NCBI RefSeq assembly: GCF_902830275.1 | Contig: NZ_CADESW010000006.1 | Span: 186,001 to 250,000, forward strand | Direction of reading: 5' to 3' | Length of the DNA: 64,000 bases | Origin: Burkholderia stagnalis | GTDB taxonomy: Bacteria > Pseudomonadota > Gammaproteobacteria > Burkholderiales > Burkholderiaceae | In this document: positions 49,212-59,117 of the stretch, piece after piece | Position numbering within the stretch: position 1 is the stretch's first letter | Layout of the letters: each line of letters starts with the position of its first letter | Position numbers and translations under genes: made by a program | The notes under the pieces: generated by a model | What the model was told of the DNA's origin: nothing | The model's database searches: none | What the model saw: only the letters and a program-made list of their open reading frames with translations

Positions 49212-50633
49212 ATGTCGAAAACGCCACACGAGGCGCCCGCACTCACCGCTCACGAGGATCACCCCGGCTGGCGAGCCTTCCTGAACACGCACATGCTGAT
49301 CTGCGTGTTCCTCGGCTTCACGTCCGGCCTGCCGCTTTTCACGCTCGTCTACCTCGTGCAGGCATGGCTGCGCTCGGAAGGCGTCCAGTTGAAGGAAATC
49401 GGCCTGTTCGCGCTGATCCAGTTCCCGTATACGTGGAAATTCCTGTGGGCGCCGCTGATGGACCGCTACCTCCCGCGCCTGCCCGGCTGGCGGCCCGGGC
49501 GCCGGCGCGGCTGGATGCTGCTCACGCAGGTGCTCGTCGCGGGCGCGATCGCCGCGCTCGGCTTCGTGTCGCCGCGCGATTCGATCTGGACGGTCGCCGC
49601 GCTCACCACGCTCGTCGCGTTCTTCGGCGCAAGCGCGGACATCGTGATCGACGCATATCGCCGCGAGTTGCTGCGCGATACCGAACAGGGCCTCGGCAAC
49701 GCGGTGCACGTGAACGCGTACAAGCTCGCCGCGCTGATCCCCGGCTCGCTCGCGCTGATCCTGTCCGATCACCTGCCGTGGGACGTCGTGTTCGCGATCA
49801 CCGGCGCGTTCATGCTGCCGGGCATCGTGATGACGCTGCTCGTGCGCGAGCCGGACGTGGTCGGCGCGCCGCCGCGCAACCTGCGCGACGCGATCGTGCT
49901 GCCGTTCCGCGAATTCATCCAGCGCGACGGCTGGGCCGGCGCGCTGCTCGTGATCGCGTTCATCTTCCTGTTCAAGATCGGCGACACGATGGCGACGACG
50001 CTGTCGACGTCGTTCTTCCTCGACATCGGCTTCTCGCGCACGGAGATCGGCATCGTCGCGAAGACCACCGCGCTCGTCGCGAGCGTCGCCGGCGGGATCA
50101 TCGGCGGCGTCTGGCTCGTGAAGATCGGCATCGGCCGCGGGCTGTGGATCTTCGGCGCGCTGCAGATGGTGTCGACGCTCGGCTTCGCGTGGCTCGCGCA
50201 GGTCGGCCCCGGCTCGGCGGTGCTCGCAACGCTCTACGACTTCACGGTCGCCTCGAGCCACGCGATCGCGTCGGTACTGTCGGTCGTCGGCATCGAGGTC
50301 ACGCCGCAGCTCAGCCCGATGACGGTGGCGCTCGCGCTCGTCTACGGCTTCGAAACCTTCACGACCGGCCTGACGATGGCCGCCTTCGTCGCCTACATCG
50401 CGAGCACGACCGACCCGCGCTACACCGCGACGCAGTTCGCGCTGTTCACGAGCCTCGCGTCGGTGCCGCGCACGCTCGCGTCCGCGGCGAGCGGCTTCAT
50501 CGTCGCGAAGACCGGCTGGTTCGACTACTTCCTGCTGTGCACCGTGCTCGCGATCCCCGGCATGCTGCTGCTGTTCAAGATCGCGCCGTGGCGCGGCAGC
50601 GCGCGCAATGGCGAGGCGACCCGTGCGCAGTGA
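49212..50633 (+). CDS. ampG: AmpG-family muropeptide permease (MFS)
   Basis: 473-residue inner-membrane transporter importing anhydro-muropeptides for cell-wall recycling, and thereby influencing AmpC beta-lactamase induction. Typical AmpG features are FLGFTSGLPLFTLVYLVQAW near residue 36, FPYTWKFLWAPLMDRY near 73 and WDVVFAITGAFMLPG near 193, with about 12-14 helices. The start is uncertain: ATG 49212 (MSKTPHEAP) is used, but ATG 49158 or 49098 in frame is possible; none has a good ribosome-binding site. Confidence 0.87.
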   Translation: MSKTPHEAPALTAHEDHPGWRAFLNTHMLICVFLGFTSGLPLFTLVYLVQAWLRSEGVQLKEIGLFALIQFPYTWKFLWAPLMDRYLPRLPGWRPGRRRGWMLLTQVLVAGAIAALGFVSPRDSIWTVAALTTLVAFFGASADIVIDAYRRELLRDTEQGLGNAVHVNAYKLAALIPGSLALILSDHLPWDVVFAITGAFMLPGIVMTLLVREPDVVGAPPRNLRDAIVLPFREFIQRDGWAGALLVIAFIFLFKIGDTMATTLSTSFFLDIGFSRTEIGIVAKTTALVASVAGGIIGGVWLVKIGIGRGLWIFGALQMVSTLGFAWLAQVGPGSAVLATLYDFTVASSHAIASVLSVVGIEVTPQLSPMTVALALVYGFETFTTGLTMAAFVAYIASTTDPRYTATQFALFTSLASVPRTLASAASGFIVAKTGWFDYFLLCTVLAIPGMLLLFKIAPWRGSARNGEATRAQ

Positions 50634-51666
50634 CCGCTTGCGCCGCCTCGCGCACCTGGCCGCATCGCTGAGCGTCGGCGTCGCGGCGCTCGGCACGGGC
50701 GCCGCGCACGCAGGCGATGCGGGTTCCGCCGCGGCGCCCGGCTCCGCACCGTCGGCCACGCCGGCGCCGGCCACGCCCGCGCCATCCGCACCGCCCACCG
50801 CCGCCGAGCCCGCGCAACCGACCGGCGCCGCCGCGTCTGCAAAGGCCTACACGCCGACGCCGCAGCAGGTGCGCTTCGGCAACGCGGTCGCGTTCCGCAC
50901 GTTGATTCCGTCGCCGGTGCTCGAGCAGCTGACGGCGAACGAATACGCGCAGATCGTGCAGGCGGCCGCGCAAGGCAACCGCCTGCTCGCCGAGAACCAG
51001 CCGCGCGTGAAGCGCCTGCGCGCGATCGTCGCGAAGCTCGCGCCGTATTCGGTGAAATGGAACGACCGGGTCAAGACGTGGACGTGGGAGGTCAATGCGA
51101 TCCGCTCGCGCGACATCCGCGTGTCGTGCCTGCCCGGCGGCAAGATCCTCGTGTACGGCGGCATGCTCGACCGCATCCGCCTGAACGACGACGAACTCGG
51201 CGTGCTGCTCGCGCACGGCATCGCGCACGCACTGCGCGAACACGCGCGCGGCAACTTCAGCGATCCGTCGCAGACGTCGCTGCGCGCGGCGACGCTGCCG
51301 CCGCTGTTCGGCGTCGGCGACCCGCTGCCGCCGCCGCTGAACCTCGACGGCCGCCTGCAGACGCTGCGCTACGACCCGACCGACGAGACCGAAGCCGACG
51401 TGATCGGCGGCGACATCGCCGCGCGCGCGGGCTTCGACCCGCGCGCCGCGATCACGCTCTGGGACAAGCTGGCGGCCGCGACGCGCGCGAACCGGGAAAC
51501 CGGCTACATCTATACGCATCCGTACAGCACCGCGCGCCGCCAGGATCTGCTGAACCGGCTGCCGGACCTGATGCCGCTGTACGCGAAAGCTACGGCCAAG
51601 CGCATCGAGACGCTACCCGACTACGCGGGGATCGGCGCGCAGCGGCGCAAGGTCGCGCGGCGCTGA
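50623..51666 (+). CDS. M48-like metalloprotease homologue lacking the catalytic Glu
   Basis: 347-residue exported protein. A signal peptide (AHLAASLSVGVAALGTGAAHA) and an Ala/Pro-rich linker precede an M48 domain. The zinc motif HExxH is HGIAH (51214-51228, Gly for the catalytic Glu); the third-ligand region DETEADVIGGDIAARAGFDP is conserved. It may bind zinc but not cleave peptides, acting as a chaperone or scaffold. I prefer the GTG start at 50623, six bases after GAGG; an ATG at 50608 is possible. It overlaps ampG by 11 bp and probably shares its transcript. Confidence 0.82.
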   Translation: MRSDRLRRLAHLAASLSVGVAALGTGAAHAGDAGSAAAPGSAPSATPAPATPAPSAPPTAAEPAQPTGAAASAKAYTPTPQQVRFGNAVAFRTLIPSPVLEQLTANEYAQIVQAAAQGNRLLAENQPRVKRLRAIVAKLAPYSVKWNDRVKTWTWEVNAIRSRDIRVSCLPGGKILVYGGMLDRIRLNDDELGVLLAHGIAHALREHARGNFSDPSQTSLRAATLPPLFGVGDPLPPPLNLDGRLQTLRYDPTDETEADVIGGDIAARAGFDPRAAITLWDKLAAATRANRETGYIYTHPYSTARRQDLLNRLPDLMPLYAKATAKRIETLPDYAGIGAQRRKVARR

Positions 51667-51679
51667 ACGGGGGGGCGCG

Positions 51680-52654
51680 CTATGCGCCGACCTTCGGCTC
51701 GACCGACAGATCGACGGCCGCGCGCTCCTCGAGCGTGCGGCTGCCCGACCCGCGCATCCAGCGTACCTCGTCGCCGGGGCTGCGGCCGAACAGCCGCTTG
51801 AACTCGCGGCTGAACTGCGACGCGCTCGCGTAACCGACCCGCGCTGCCGCCGCGCCCGCGCTCATCCCGTCCTGCACCATCATCAGCCGCGCCTGGTGCA
51901 GCCGCGCGGCCTTCACGTATTGCATCGGCGACGTCGCCGTCACGCTCTTGAACTGCGCATGGAACACCGCGACGCTCATGCCGGCTTCCCGCGCGAGCGT
52001 GTCGACGTCGAAATCGGCGGTCAGGTCCGCGTGGATGCGGCGCAGCGCCCGCGCGATGCGGCCGAAGTGATGCTGCTGCGCGAGCGCCGCGCGGATCGCG
52101 TCGCCCTGCGCGCCGGTCAGCACGCGGTACGCGATCTCGCGCATGATCGACGGGCCGAGCACGCGCATGTCGTGCGGCGAAACAAGCGCCTCGAGCAGCC
52201 GCAGCACCGCATCGGCAAGTGGCGCGTCGAGCGGCGTCGAATACACGCCGCGCGGCTCGCTGAGCGCGACGCCGCGCGTCTCGTCGAGCAGGATCGACAA
52301 TTCGGCGATCACCGCGAGATCGACGCGGATCGAGATTGCGAGAAACGGCGCGTCCGCGCTCGCGGATGTCTCGCATTCGAACGGCAGCGGCACCGACAGC
52401 ACGAGATACTGCTGCGCGTCGTAGACGAACGACTGATCGCCGAGATAGCCGCGCTTGCGCCCCTGGCAGACGACGATGATGCTCGGCTCGTACAGCACCG
52501 GCATGCGCGGTATCGGCCGGTTCGCGCGAATGAAGCGCACGCCGTCGATATCTGCCGCCGCCATGCCTTCGTTCGGCGCGAGGCGCGCGAGCAGGTCGAT
52601 CATGCGGCGCTGTACACGGTTGCCCGTGTCGGCGAAAAGGGGCTGGAAGCTCAT
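51680..52654 (-). CDS. AraC-family regulator (YqhC-like, AraC_N domain)
   Basis: 324-residue transcription factor. The N-terminal cupin-like AraC_N domain (MPVLYEPSIIVVCQGRKRGY near residue 50) is the type found in E. coli YqhC, an aldehyde-responsive activator. The C-terminal double helix-turn-helix has FDVDTLAREAGMSVAVFHAQ near 210 and AAARVGYASASQFSREFKRL near 260. Divergent from a zinc alcohol dehydrogenase across 215 bp, so it probably controls that gene. The inducer is inferred, not shown. Confidence 0.87.
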   Translation of the reverse strand: MSFQPLFADTGNRVQRRMIDLLARLAPNEGMAAADIDGVRFIRANRPIPRMPVLYEPSIIVVCQGRKRGYLGDQSFVYDAQQYLVLSVPLPFECETSASADAPFLAISIRVDLAVIAELSILLDETRGVALSEPRGVYSTPLDAPLADAVLRLLEALVSPHDMRVLGPSIMREIAYRVLTGAQGDAIRAALAQQHHFGRIARALRRIHADLTADFDVDTLAREAGMSVAVFHAQFKSVTATSPMQYVKAARLHQARLMMVQDGMSAGAAAARVGYASASQFSREFKRLFGRSPGDEVRWMRGSGSRTLEERAAVDLSVEPKVGA

Positions 52655-52869
52655 CGGCGCGATCCGGTCCGGCAAGAGAAACAGGCTTGCAATGTAGCAC
52701 TTTGACACCGTTTTAGCGGGGTGTTGGCCGCACTTCGAGAGAAATAGGCAAATCTTCGAGACCTTCAGGTATTTCGTGTCGACATGGCGCTCCGTACGAT
52801 GGCGTCCTGCCTTGCCGCGCCGCCACATGGCGCGACGGCAGCGACTTTTGCCGAACCAGGAGCCCCCGC
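52655..52869. promoter_or_regulatory. araC-type regulator / alcohol dehydrogenase divergent promoter region
   Basis: 215 bp with an AT-richer centre (52690-52765). It must hold both promoters and the expected AraC-family binding sites. I could not define a clear direct repeat for the regulator by eye. Confidence 0.4.
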
Positions 52870-53922
52870 ATGAGCACAACCTATGCCTACGCCGCGACCG
52901 ACGCCCGGTCGCCGCTCGCCCCGTTCGAATTCCAGCCGCGCGCGCTGCGCGATCTCGACGTGCAGATCGAGATCCTGTATTGCGGCGTGTGTCATTCGGA
53001 TCTCCATCAGGCCCGCAATGAATGGAAGAACACGATCTATCCGGTCGTGCCCGGCCATGAAATCGTCGGCCGCGTGCGCGCGACCGGCCCGCAGGTGTCG
53101 CGCTTCAAGGCCGGAGATCTGGTCGGTGTGGGTTGCCTCGTCGATTCGTGCCGCACCTGCCCGAGCTGCGCGGAAGGGCTCGAGCAGTATTGCGAGAACG
53201 GTTTCGTCGGCACCTACAACGGCCGCGACCGCGTGAGCGGCGACGTGACCTACGGCGGCTATGCGACGCAGATCGTCGTCGACGAGGCGTTCGTGCTGCG
53301 CGTGCCGGACACGCTCGATCCGGCCGGCGCCGCGCCGCTGCTGTGCGCGGGGATCACCACGTATTCGCCACTGCGCCAGTGGAACGTCGGCCCGGGCAAG
53401 AAGGTCGGCATCGTCGGGCTCGGCGGCCTTGGCCACATGGGCGTGAAGCTCGCGCGCGCGATGGGTGCGCACGTGGTGCTGTTCACGACGTCGCCGTCGA
53501 AGGTCGAGGACGGCAAGCGGCTCGGCGCGCACGCGGTGGTGATCTCGAAGGATGACGCGCAGATGCACGCGCACCTGAACAGCTTCGACTTCATCCTGAA
53601 CACGGTCGCCGCGCAGCACGACCTGAACCCGTTCCTGCACCTGCTGAAGCGCGACGGCACGATGACGCTGGTCGGCGCACCGGAGCACGACCATCCGTCG
53701 CCGCAGGTGTTCAACCTGATCTTCAAGCGCCGCCGTCTCGCGGGCTCGCTGATCGGCGGCATCGCGGAAACGCAGGAAATGCTCGATTTCTGCGCCGAGC
53801 ACGGGATCACGTCGGATATCGAGACGATCCCGATGCAGCAGATCAACGCGGCTTACGAGCGGATGCTGAAGAGTGATGTGAAGTATCGGTTCGTCGTCGA
53901 TATGGCGTCGCTCCGCGCGTAA
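52870..53922 (+). CDS. zinc-dependent NAD(P) alcohol dehydrogenase (YahK/cinnamyl type)
   Basis: 350-residue medium-chain dehydrogenase reducing aldehydes. The catalytic zinc Cys is in CGVCHSDLHQARNEW near residue 38, with GHEIVGRV near 60 for the next ligand; the structural zinc site is the four-Cys segment CRTCPSCAEGLEQYC near 92. The NADP motif GIVGLGGLGHMGVKLARAMG lies near 179. The family resembles YahK and plant CADs with broad aldehyde activity. The ATG follows CCAGGAG. With the divergent YqhC-like regulator it resembles an aldehyde-detoxification module. Confidence 0.92.
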   Translation: MSTTYAYAATDARSPLAPFEFQPRALRDLDVQIEILYCGVCHSDLHQARNEWKNTIYPVVPGHEIVGRVRATGPQVSRFKAGDLVGVGCLVDSCRTCPSCAEGLEQYCENGFVGTYNGRDRVSGDVTYGGYATQIVVDEAFVLRVPDTLDPAGAAPLLCAGITTYSPLRQWNVGPGKKVGIVGLGGLGHMGVKLARAMGAHVVLFTTSPSKVEDGKRLGAHAVVISKDDAQMHAHLNSFDFILNTVAAQHDLNPFLHLLKRDGTMTLVGAPEHDHPSPQVFNLIFKRRRLAGSLIGGIAETQEMLDFCAEHGITSDIETIPMQQINAAYERMLKSDVKYRFVVDMASLRA

Positions 53923-53940
53923 CGCGGCCGCTGCACCAAG

Positions 53941-53973
53941 CAAAACGGGCCGCGACATACGCGGCCCGTTTTG
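53941..53973. terminator. bidirectional terminator between adh and xthA
   Basis: Perfect 14-bp inverted repeat CAAAACGGGCCGCG / CGCGGCCCGTTTTG with an ACATA loop. The terminal A4/T4 runs on each side allow action on both converging transcripts. Confidence 0.9.
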
Positions 53974-54009
53974 CTGGCGACTTGCATCCGCGCCGTACGC
54001 GGGCAGCAC

Positions 54010-54780
54010 TTACTTGTAGTCGTAATCCACCGTCAGCGGCGCATGGTCGCTGAACTTGATGTCCTTGAAGATCGACGTGCTTTTCGCAGTGCCCGCGATA
54101 CCCGGCGTCGCGATCTGGTAGTCGATCCGCCACCCGACGTTCTTCGCATACGCCTGGCCGCGGTTGCTCCACCACGTGTATTGCTCGGCGCGCGGATCGA
54201 GCGTGCGGAACACGTCGACGTAGCCGACGTCGTCGAACAGCTTCGTGAGCCACGCGCGTTCTTCCGGCAGGCAGCCGGAATTCTTCTGGTTGCTCTTCCA
54301 GTTCTTGATGTCGATTTCCTTGTGGACGATGTTCACGTCGCCGCACAGGATCACCTCGCGCTTCTTCTTGAGCGCAGCGAGGTGCGGCATGAACTCGTCC
54401 ATGAAGCGGTACTTCGCCTGCTGGCGCTCGTCGCCGCTCGAGCCGGACGGCACGTACACCGACACGACCGACAGCTTGCCGTAGCGCGCCTCGACGTAGC
54501 GCCCTTCCGAATCGAATTCGCTGCTGCCGAAGCCGATGATCACGTCATCGGGCTCGTGGCGGCTGTACAGCCCCGCGCCGCTGTAGCCCTTCTTCTCGGC
54601 ATGGTGGAAATAGCTCCTGAAGCCGTGCGGCTCGACGAATTCGGCCGGCAGGTCGTCGGCCGACACCTTGATCTCCTGCACGCACACGCAATCGGCGTTC
54701 TGCTCGCCGAGCCAGTCGAAGAAGCCTTTCTTCGCGGCGGAGCGGATGCCGTTCAGGTTGGCGGTAATCACACGCATCAT
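54010..54780 (-). CDS. xthA: exodeoxyribonuclease III
   Basis: 256-residue AP endonuclease/3'-exonuclease of base-excision repair. Catalytic residues are visible: RVITANLNGIRSA at the start, Glu in CVCVQEIKVSADD near residue 34, SVYVPSG near 107, GDVNIVHKEIDIKNWKSN near 146, and the C-terminal WRIDYQIATPG and FSDHAPLTVDY containing the catalytic Asp-His. Starts at 54780 (MM) or 3 bp later. Confidence 0.95.
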   Translation of the reverse strand: MMRVITANLNGIRSAAKKGFFDWLGEQNADCVCVQEIKVSADDLPAEFVEPHGFRSYFHHAEKKGYSGAGLYSRHEPDDVIIGFGSSEFDSEGRYVEARYGKLSVVSVYVPSGSSGDERQQAKYRFMDEFMPHLAALKKKREVILCGDVNIVHKEIDIKNWKSNQKNSGCLPEERAWLTKLFDDVGYVDVFRTLDPRAEQYTWWSNRGQAYAKNVGWRIDYQIATPGIAGTAKSTSIFKDIKFSDHAPLTVDYDYK

Positions 54781-54829
54781 GTCGGGTTCCCGTTCAGTAT
54801 TCTCTGGTTTCTATCGTAGCCGGCCGCGC

Positions 54830-55669
54830 TCAGCGGATCTTCACGCCTTCCAGCTCGGGCTTGGGCGGCGGGAATTCCAGCTTCATGTCGGTCAGCGTGC
54901 GCAGCAGCAGCTCGGCGATCATCACGTTGCGGTGCGTCTTCGAGTTCGCCGGAATCACGTACCACGGCGCGTGCTCCGCCGACGTCGCGGCGAGCGCGTC
55001 GCGATACGCGCCCTGGTACGCATCCCAGTGCTTGCGCGCGTCGAGGTCGGCGATGTCGAACTTCCAGTGCTTGGTCGGATCGTCGACCCGCGCCTGCAGC
55101 CGGTCGCGCTGCTCGTCCTTCGAGATGTGCAGGAAGCACTTGACGATCGTCGTGCCGTTCTCGACCAGCATCGTCTCGAAATCGCGGATCTGCCGGTAGC
55201 GGCGCTCGCACTCCTTCTCGTCGATCACGCCCAGCACGCGCGGCACGAGCACGTCTTCATAGTGGCTGCGGTTGAAGATCGCGAGCTCGCCCGCCGACGG
55301 CACCTGTGCATGCACGCGCCACAGGAAGTCGTGCGCGGCCTCGATCGGCGTCGGCGCCTTGAACGACACGACGCGCAGGCCGAGCGGATCGACCTCGCGG
55401 AACACCGCGCGCACGGTGCCGTCCTTGCCGCTCGTGTCCATGCCCTGCAGCACCAGCAGCACGCGCTTCTTCTGCTGCGTGTGCAGCCGCTCCTGCTGCA
55501 CGTCGAGTTCCATCGACACGGCCGACAGCCGCTCGCGGTCGGTTTCCTTCGCACCCGACGAAAACGGCTTCACGGACGGATCGAATGCGTCGAGCGTGAA
55601 CGCCGCGGCGTCCTTCTCGCGCGTGTGGTACGGCACCCGGTAGTCGTCGAGCGACGGTTGTTTCGCCAT
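54830..55669 (-). CDS. polyphosphate kinase 2 family protein
   Basis: 279-residue PPK2 enzyme using polyphosphate to phosphorylate nucleotides (class III members act on AMP and ADP). Walker A is LLVLQGMDTSGKDGTVRAVF near residue 68, the lid and Walker B region is IFNRSHYEDVLVPRVLG near 127. One PPK2 domain, not fused. The ATG at 55669 follows CGGAGGAACGC; the frame upstream is not conserved. Same strand as xthA, 49 bp upstream of it. Confidence 0.9.
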   Translation of the reverse strand: MAKQPSLDDYRVPYHTREKDAAAFTLDAFDPSVKPFSSGAKETDRERLSAVSMELDVQQERLHTQQKKRVLLVLQGMDTSGKDGTVRAVFREVDPLGLRVVSFKAPTPIEAAHDFLWRVHAQVPSAGELAIFNRSHYEDVLVPRVLGVIDEKECERRYRQIRDFETMLVENGTTIVKCFLHISKDEQRDRLQARVDDPTKHWKFDIADLDARKHWDAYQGAYRDALAATSAEHAPWYVIPANSKTHRNVMIAELLLRTLTDMKLEFPPPKPELEGVKIR

Positions 55670-55781
55670 GCGTTCCTCCGTGTGACGGCGCGCACGCCGC
55701 GTGCGCGCCAGTTGCAACGGGCCGCCCCGAACAGGTTCGGCGGCGGCCCGTCATCAAGCGCGGGTCAGGCGCGTGCGCCGC

Positions 55782-57254
55782 TTACCCGAGCTTCTTCTTC
55801 AGCAGTTCGTTGACCTGCTGCGGGTTCGCCTTGCCCTTCGTCGCCTTCATCGCCTGGCCGATCAGCGCGTTGAACGCCTTTTCCTTGCCCGCACGGAATT
55901 CCTCGACCGACTTCGCGTTCGCCGCAAGCACCTCGTCGATGATCGCCTCGAGCGCGCCGGTGTCGGAAATCTGCTTCAGCCCCTTCGCGTCGATGATGCG
56001 GTCGGCCGCGCCTTCGTCGGCGGCCTTCTCGTCCCACATCGTCGCAAAGATTTCCTTCGCGATCTTGTTCGAGATCGTGCCGTCCGCAATCCGCTGCAGC
56101 ACGAGCGCGAGCTGGGCGGCCGACACGGGAATCGCGTCGATCTCGATGCCGTCGCGGTTCAGCTGCGACGACACGTCGCCCATCAGCCAGTTCGCGGCGA
56201 TCTTCGCGTTCGCGGCGCCGGCCTTGGCGACCACTGCCTCGAAGTACGCGGCCATCGCCTTGCTCGACGTCAGCACGCCCGCGTCGTACGCGGACACGCC
56301 GTACTGCTCGACGAAGCGCTGCTGCATCGCGGCCGGCAGCTCGGGCATGCCGGCCTGCACGCGCTCCACCCAGTCCGCGCCGATCACGAGCGGCATCAGG
56401 TCCGGATCGGGGAAGTAGCGATAGTCGTGCGCGTCTTCCTTGCTGCGCATCGAGCGCGTTTCGCGCTTGTCCGGGTCGTACAGGCGGGTTTCCTGCACGA
56501 CCTCGCCGCCGTCCTCGATCAGCTCGATCTGGCGGCGCACCTCGTAGTTGATTGCCTCTTCGAGGAAGCGGAACGAGTTCAGGTTCTTGATCTCGGCGCG
56601 GGTGCCGAACTTCTCCTGCCCGACCGGTCGCACCGACACGTTCGCGTCGCAGCGGAACGAGCCTTCCTGCATGTTGCCGTCGCAGATGCCGAGCCACACG
56701 ACGAGCCCGTGCAGCGCCTTCGCATATGCGACCGCCTCGGCCGCGCTGCGCATTTCCGGCTCGGTGACGATCTCGAGCAGCGGCGTGCCCGCGCGGTTCA
56801 GGTCGATGCCCGTCATCCCGGCGAAGTCTTCATGCAGCGACTTGCCCGCATCTTCTTCCAGATGCGCGCGGGTCAGGTTGACGGTCTTCGAATACGCTTC
56901 CTTGCCGGCCTTTTCATTGGCGGGCACCTGGATCGTGATCTGGCCGCCCTGCACGACCGGAATCTCGTACTGGCTGATCTGATAGCCCTTCGGCAGATCG
57001 GGGTAGAAATAGTTCTTGCGCGCGAAGATGCTGCGCGGCGCGATGGTCGAGCCGATCGCGAGGCCGAAGCGGATCGCCCGCTCGACCGCGCCGCGGTTCA
57101 GCACCGGCAGCACGCCCGGCAGCGCGAGGTCGACCGGACAGGCCTGCGTGTTCGGTTCCGCGCCGAACTGCGTCGGCGCGCCGGAGAAAATCTTCGAGAC
57201 GGTCGACAGCTGCGCATGCGTCTCGAGACCGATGACGACTTCCCATTGAGTCAT
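55782..57254 (-). CDS. gatB: Asp-tRNA(Asn)/Glu-tRNA(Gln) amidotransferase subunit B
   Basis: 490-residue tRNA-binding and kinase subunit of GatCAB, which amidates misacylated Asp-tRNA(Asn) and/or Glu-tRNA(Gln). Starts [20 protein letters not shown]; the GatB signature is [20 protein letters not shown] near residue 86, and [20 protein letters not shown] near 205 is conserved. The C-terminal YqeY-like domain ends [13 protein letters not shown]. It is 3 bp after gatA. Confidence 0.96.
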   Translation of the reverse strand: MTQWEVVIGLETHAQLSTVSKIFSGAPTQFGAEPNTQACPVDLALPGVLPVLNRGAVERAIRFGLAIGSTIAPRSIFARKNYFYPDLPKGYQISQYEIPVVQGGQITIQVPANEKAGKEAYSKTVNLTRAHLEEDAGKSLHEDFAGMTGIDLNRAGTPLLEIVTEPEMRSAAEAVAYAKALHGLVVWLGICDGNMQEGSFRCDANVSVRPVGQEKFGTRAEIKNLNSFRFLEEAINYEVRRQIELIEDGGEVVQETRLYDPDKRETRSMRSKEDAHDYRYFPDPDLMPLVIGADWVERVQAGMPELPAAMQQRFVEQYGVSAYDAGVLTSSKAMAAYFEAVVAKAGAANAKIAANWLMGDVSSQLNRDGIEIDAIPVSAAQLALVLQRIADGTISNKIAKEIFATMWDEKAADEGAADRIIDAKGLKQISDTGALEAIIDEVLAANAKSVEEFRAGKEKAFNALIGQAMKATKGKANPQQVNELLKKKLG

Positions 57255-57257
57255 TGC

Positions 57258-58748
57258 TTACACCCCCGCCGGAACTTGCTTGTGCCAGCCGGTCGCGCGC
57301 TGGAACGCGTCGGCGACCTGCAGCATCCGGGCTTCGTTGAAATAGTTGCCGATGATCTGCAGGCCGACCGGGCGCTGCGCATTCGCGCCCGCGCCGAAGC
57401 CGCACGGCACGCTCATGCCGGGCAGGCCGGCGAGGCTCACCGACAGCGTGTAGATGTCCGCGAGATACATCGCCACCGGATCGTCGCCCTTCGCGCCGAG
57501 ATCCCATGCGACCGTCGGCGACGCCGGGCCCATGATCACGTCGCAGGACTTGAACGCTTCCTGGAAATCCTGCGCGATGATGCGGCGGATCTTCTGCGCC
57601 TGCAGGTAGTACGCATCGTAGTAGCCGTGCGACAGCACGTAGGTGCCGACCAGGATGCGGCGCTTCACCTCGGGGCCGAAGCCCTCGGCGCGCGACTTCT
57701 TGTACATGTCGAGCAGGTCGCCGTACTGGGCCGCGCGGTGGCCGTAGCGCACGCCGTCGAAGCGCGACAGGTTCGACGACGCTTCCGCCGGCGCGATCAC
57801 GTAGTAGACGGGGATCGACAGCTCCGTCTTCGGCAGCGACACCGGCACGAGCGTCGCGCCGAGCGCCTCATACTGCTTGAGCGCCGCGTCGATCGTCGCG
57901 CGCACGTCGTCGGCGAGGCCGTCGCCGAAGTATTCGTTCGGCAGGCCGATGCGCAGGCCCGCGAGCGGCTTCGCCGCATCGTTGCCCGGCGCCCACGGCT
58001 GGCCGAGGTGGCGCGTGAAATCCTCGTCGTCGTGCTCGAGGCTCGTCGAGTCGCGCTCGTCGAAGCCGGCCATCGCGTTCAGCAGCAGCGCGCAGTCGGC
58101 CGCGCTCTGCGCCATCGGGCCGCCCTGGTCGAGCGACGACGCGAACGCGATCATCCCGTAGCGCGACACGCGGCCGTAGGTCGGCTTGATGCCCGTCACG
58201 CCCGCGAACGACGCGGGCTGGCGGATCGAGCCGCCGGTGTCGGTGCCGGTCGCGGCCGGCGCGAGGCGCGCGGCGACGGCGGCCGAGCTGCCGCCCGAGC
58301 TGCCGCCCGGCACCGCGTGGGTGTCCCACGGGTTCTTCACCGGGCCGAACGCGGAGTTCTCGTTCGACGAGCCCATCGCGAACTCGTCCATGTTGGTCTT
58401 GCCGAGCGTGACCATGCCGGCCGCCTGCAGGCGGGCGACGACGGTCGCGTCGAACGGGCTCGCGTAGTTCGCGAGCATCTTCGAGCCGGCGGTCGAGCGC
58501 CAGCCGCGCGTGACGAACACGTCCTTGTGCGCGATCGGCAGGCCGGTGAGCGCGCCGCCCGCGCCGCGCGCGAGCTCGGCGTCGGCGGCCTTCGCCTGCG
58601 CGAGGGTGAGGTCGGCGTCGACGTGGACGAACGCGTTCAGGTGCTGCGCGGCGTCGATCCGTTTCAGGTAGTGCTGCGCCAGCTCGACGGCCGAGCATTC
58701 CTTGGCGGCGAGCGCGGCGCGCAGTTCGGTCAGGCTTTTTGCGTGCAT
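57258..58748 (-). CDS. gatA: Asp-tRNA(Asn)/Glu-tRNA(Gln) amidotransferase subunit A
   Basis: 496-residue amidase subunit that releases ammonia from glutamine. The Ser-cisSer-Lys triad is present: Lys in [17 protein letters not shown] near residue 74, and the amidase signature [20 protein letters not shown] near 148 with [14 protein letters not shown]. The catalytic domain is complete. It lies between gatC and gatB in a gatC-gatA-gatB operon on the minus strand. Confidence 0.96.
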   Translation of the reverse strand: MHAKSLTELRAALAAKECSAVELAQHYLKRIDAAQHLNAFVHVDADLTLAQAKAADAELARGAGGALTGLPIAHKDVFVTRGWRSTAGSKMLANYASPFDATVVARLQAAGMVTLGKTNMDEFAMGSSNENSAFGPVKNPWDTHAVPGGSSGGSSAAVAARLAPAATGTDTGGSIRQPASFAGVTGIKPTYGRVSRYGMIAFASSLDQGGPMAQSAADCALLLNAMAGFDERDSTSLEHDDEDFTRHLGQPWAPGNDAAKPLAGLRIGLPNEYFGDGLADDVRATIDAALKQYEALGATLVPVSLPKTELSIPVYYVIAPAEASSNLSRFDGVRYGHRAAQYGDLLDMYKKSRAEGFGPEVKRRILVGTYVLSHGYYDAYYLQAQKIRRIIAQDFQEAFKSCDVIMGPASPTVAWDLGAKGDDPVAMYLADIYTLSVSLAGLPGMSVPCGFGAGANAQRPVGLQIIGNYFNEARMLQVADAFQRATGWHKQVPAGV

Positions 58749-58817
58749 TGAGTGGTTTTCCTGGGAATTCTGGGTCGCGCGCCGCGCGAAACGGCGGGCG
58801 CGCTTGTCATCGAACGC

Positions 58818-59117
58818 TTACTCGATCACCTTCGGCACGAGGTACAGGCCGTCCTGCACGGCCGGCGCCGGACGCTGGTTGTCGTCGCGGTTCACCGTTT
58901 CCGTGACGGCGTCGTCGCGCAGCCGCTGCGCAACCGCCTGAATCTGCTCGATCGGGTGGGCGAGCGGCGCGATGCCGGTGGTGTCGACTGCCTGCATCTG
59001 CTCGACGAGGCCGAAGAATTCATTGAGCTGGCCGAGCGTATGCTCGGCGTCGGCGTCGGCCATTTCGAGCCGCGCAAGGTGCGCGATGCGTTTCACATCG
59101 GTCAGGGTCAGGGCCAT
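58818..59117 (-). CDS. gatC: Asp-tRNA(Asn)/Glu-tRNA(Gln) amidotransferase subunit C
   Basis: 99-residue stabilising subunit that wraps GatA and GatB. Family pattern: [20 protein letters not shown] at the start, [20 protein letters not shown] near residue 29 and a C-terminal LYLVPKVIE. The ATG at 59117 is used; an ATG 18 bp upstream is not conserved. First gene of the operon, divergent from mreB. Confidence 0.93.
   Translation of the reverse strand: MALTLTDVKRIAHLARLEMADADAEHTLGQLNEFFGLVEQMQAVDTTGIAPLAHPIEQIQAVAQRLRDDAVTETVNRDDNQRPAPAVQDGLYLVPKVIE

Noticed and set aside
55701-58751. 1016-codon open frame on the plus strand opposite gatB and gatA
   Set aside because: It is an antisense shadow: Arg/Ala/Val/Leu/His-rich with no domain. 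Long opposite-strand frames are common in this GC-rich sequence, and gatA and gatB have complete catalytic motifs on the other strand.
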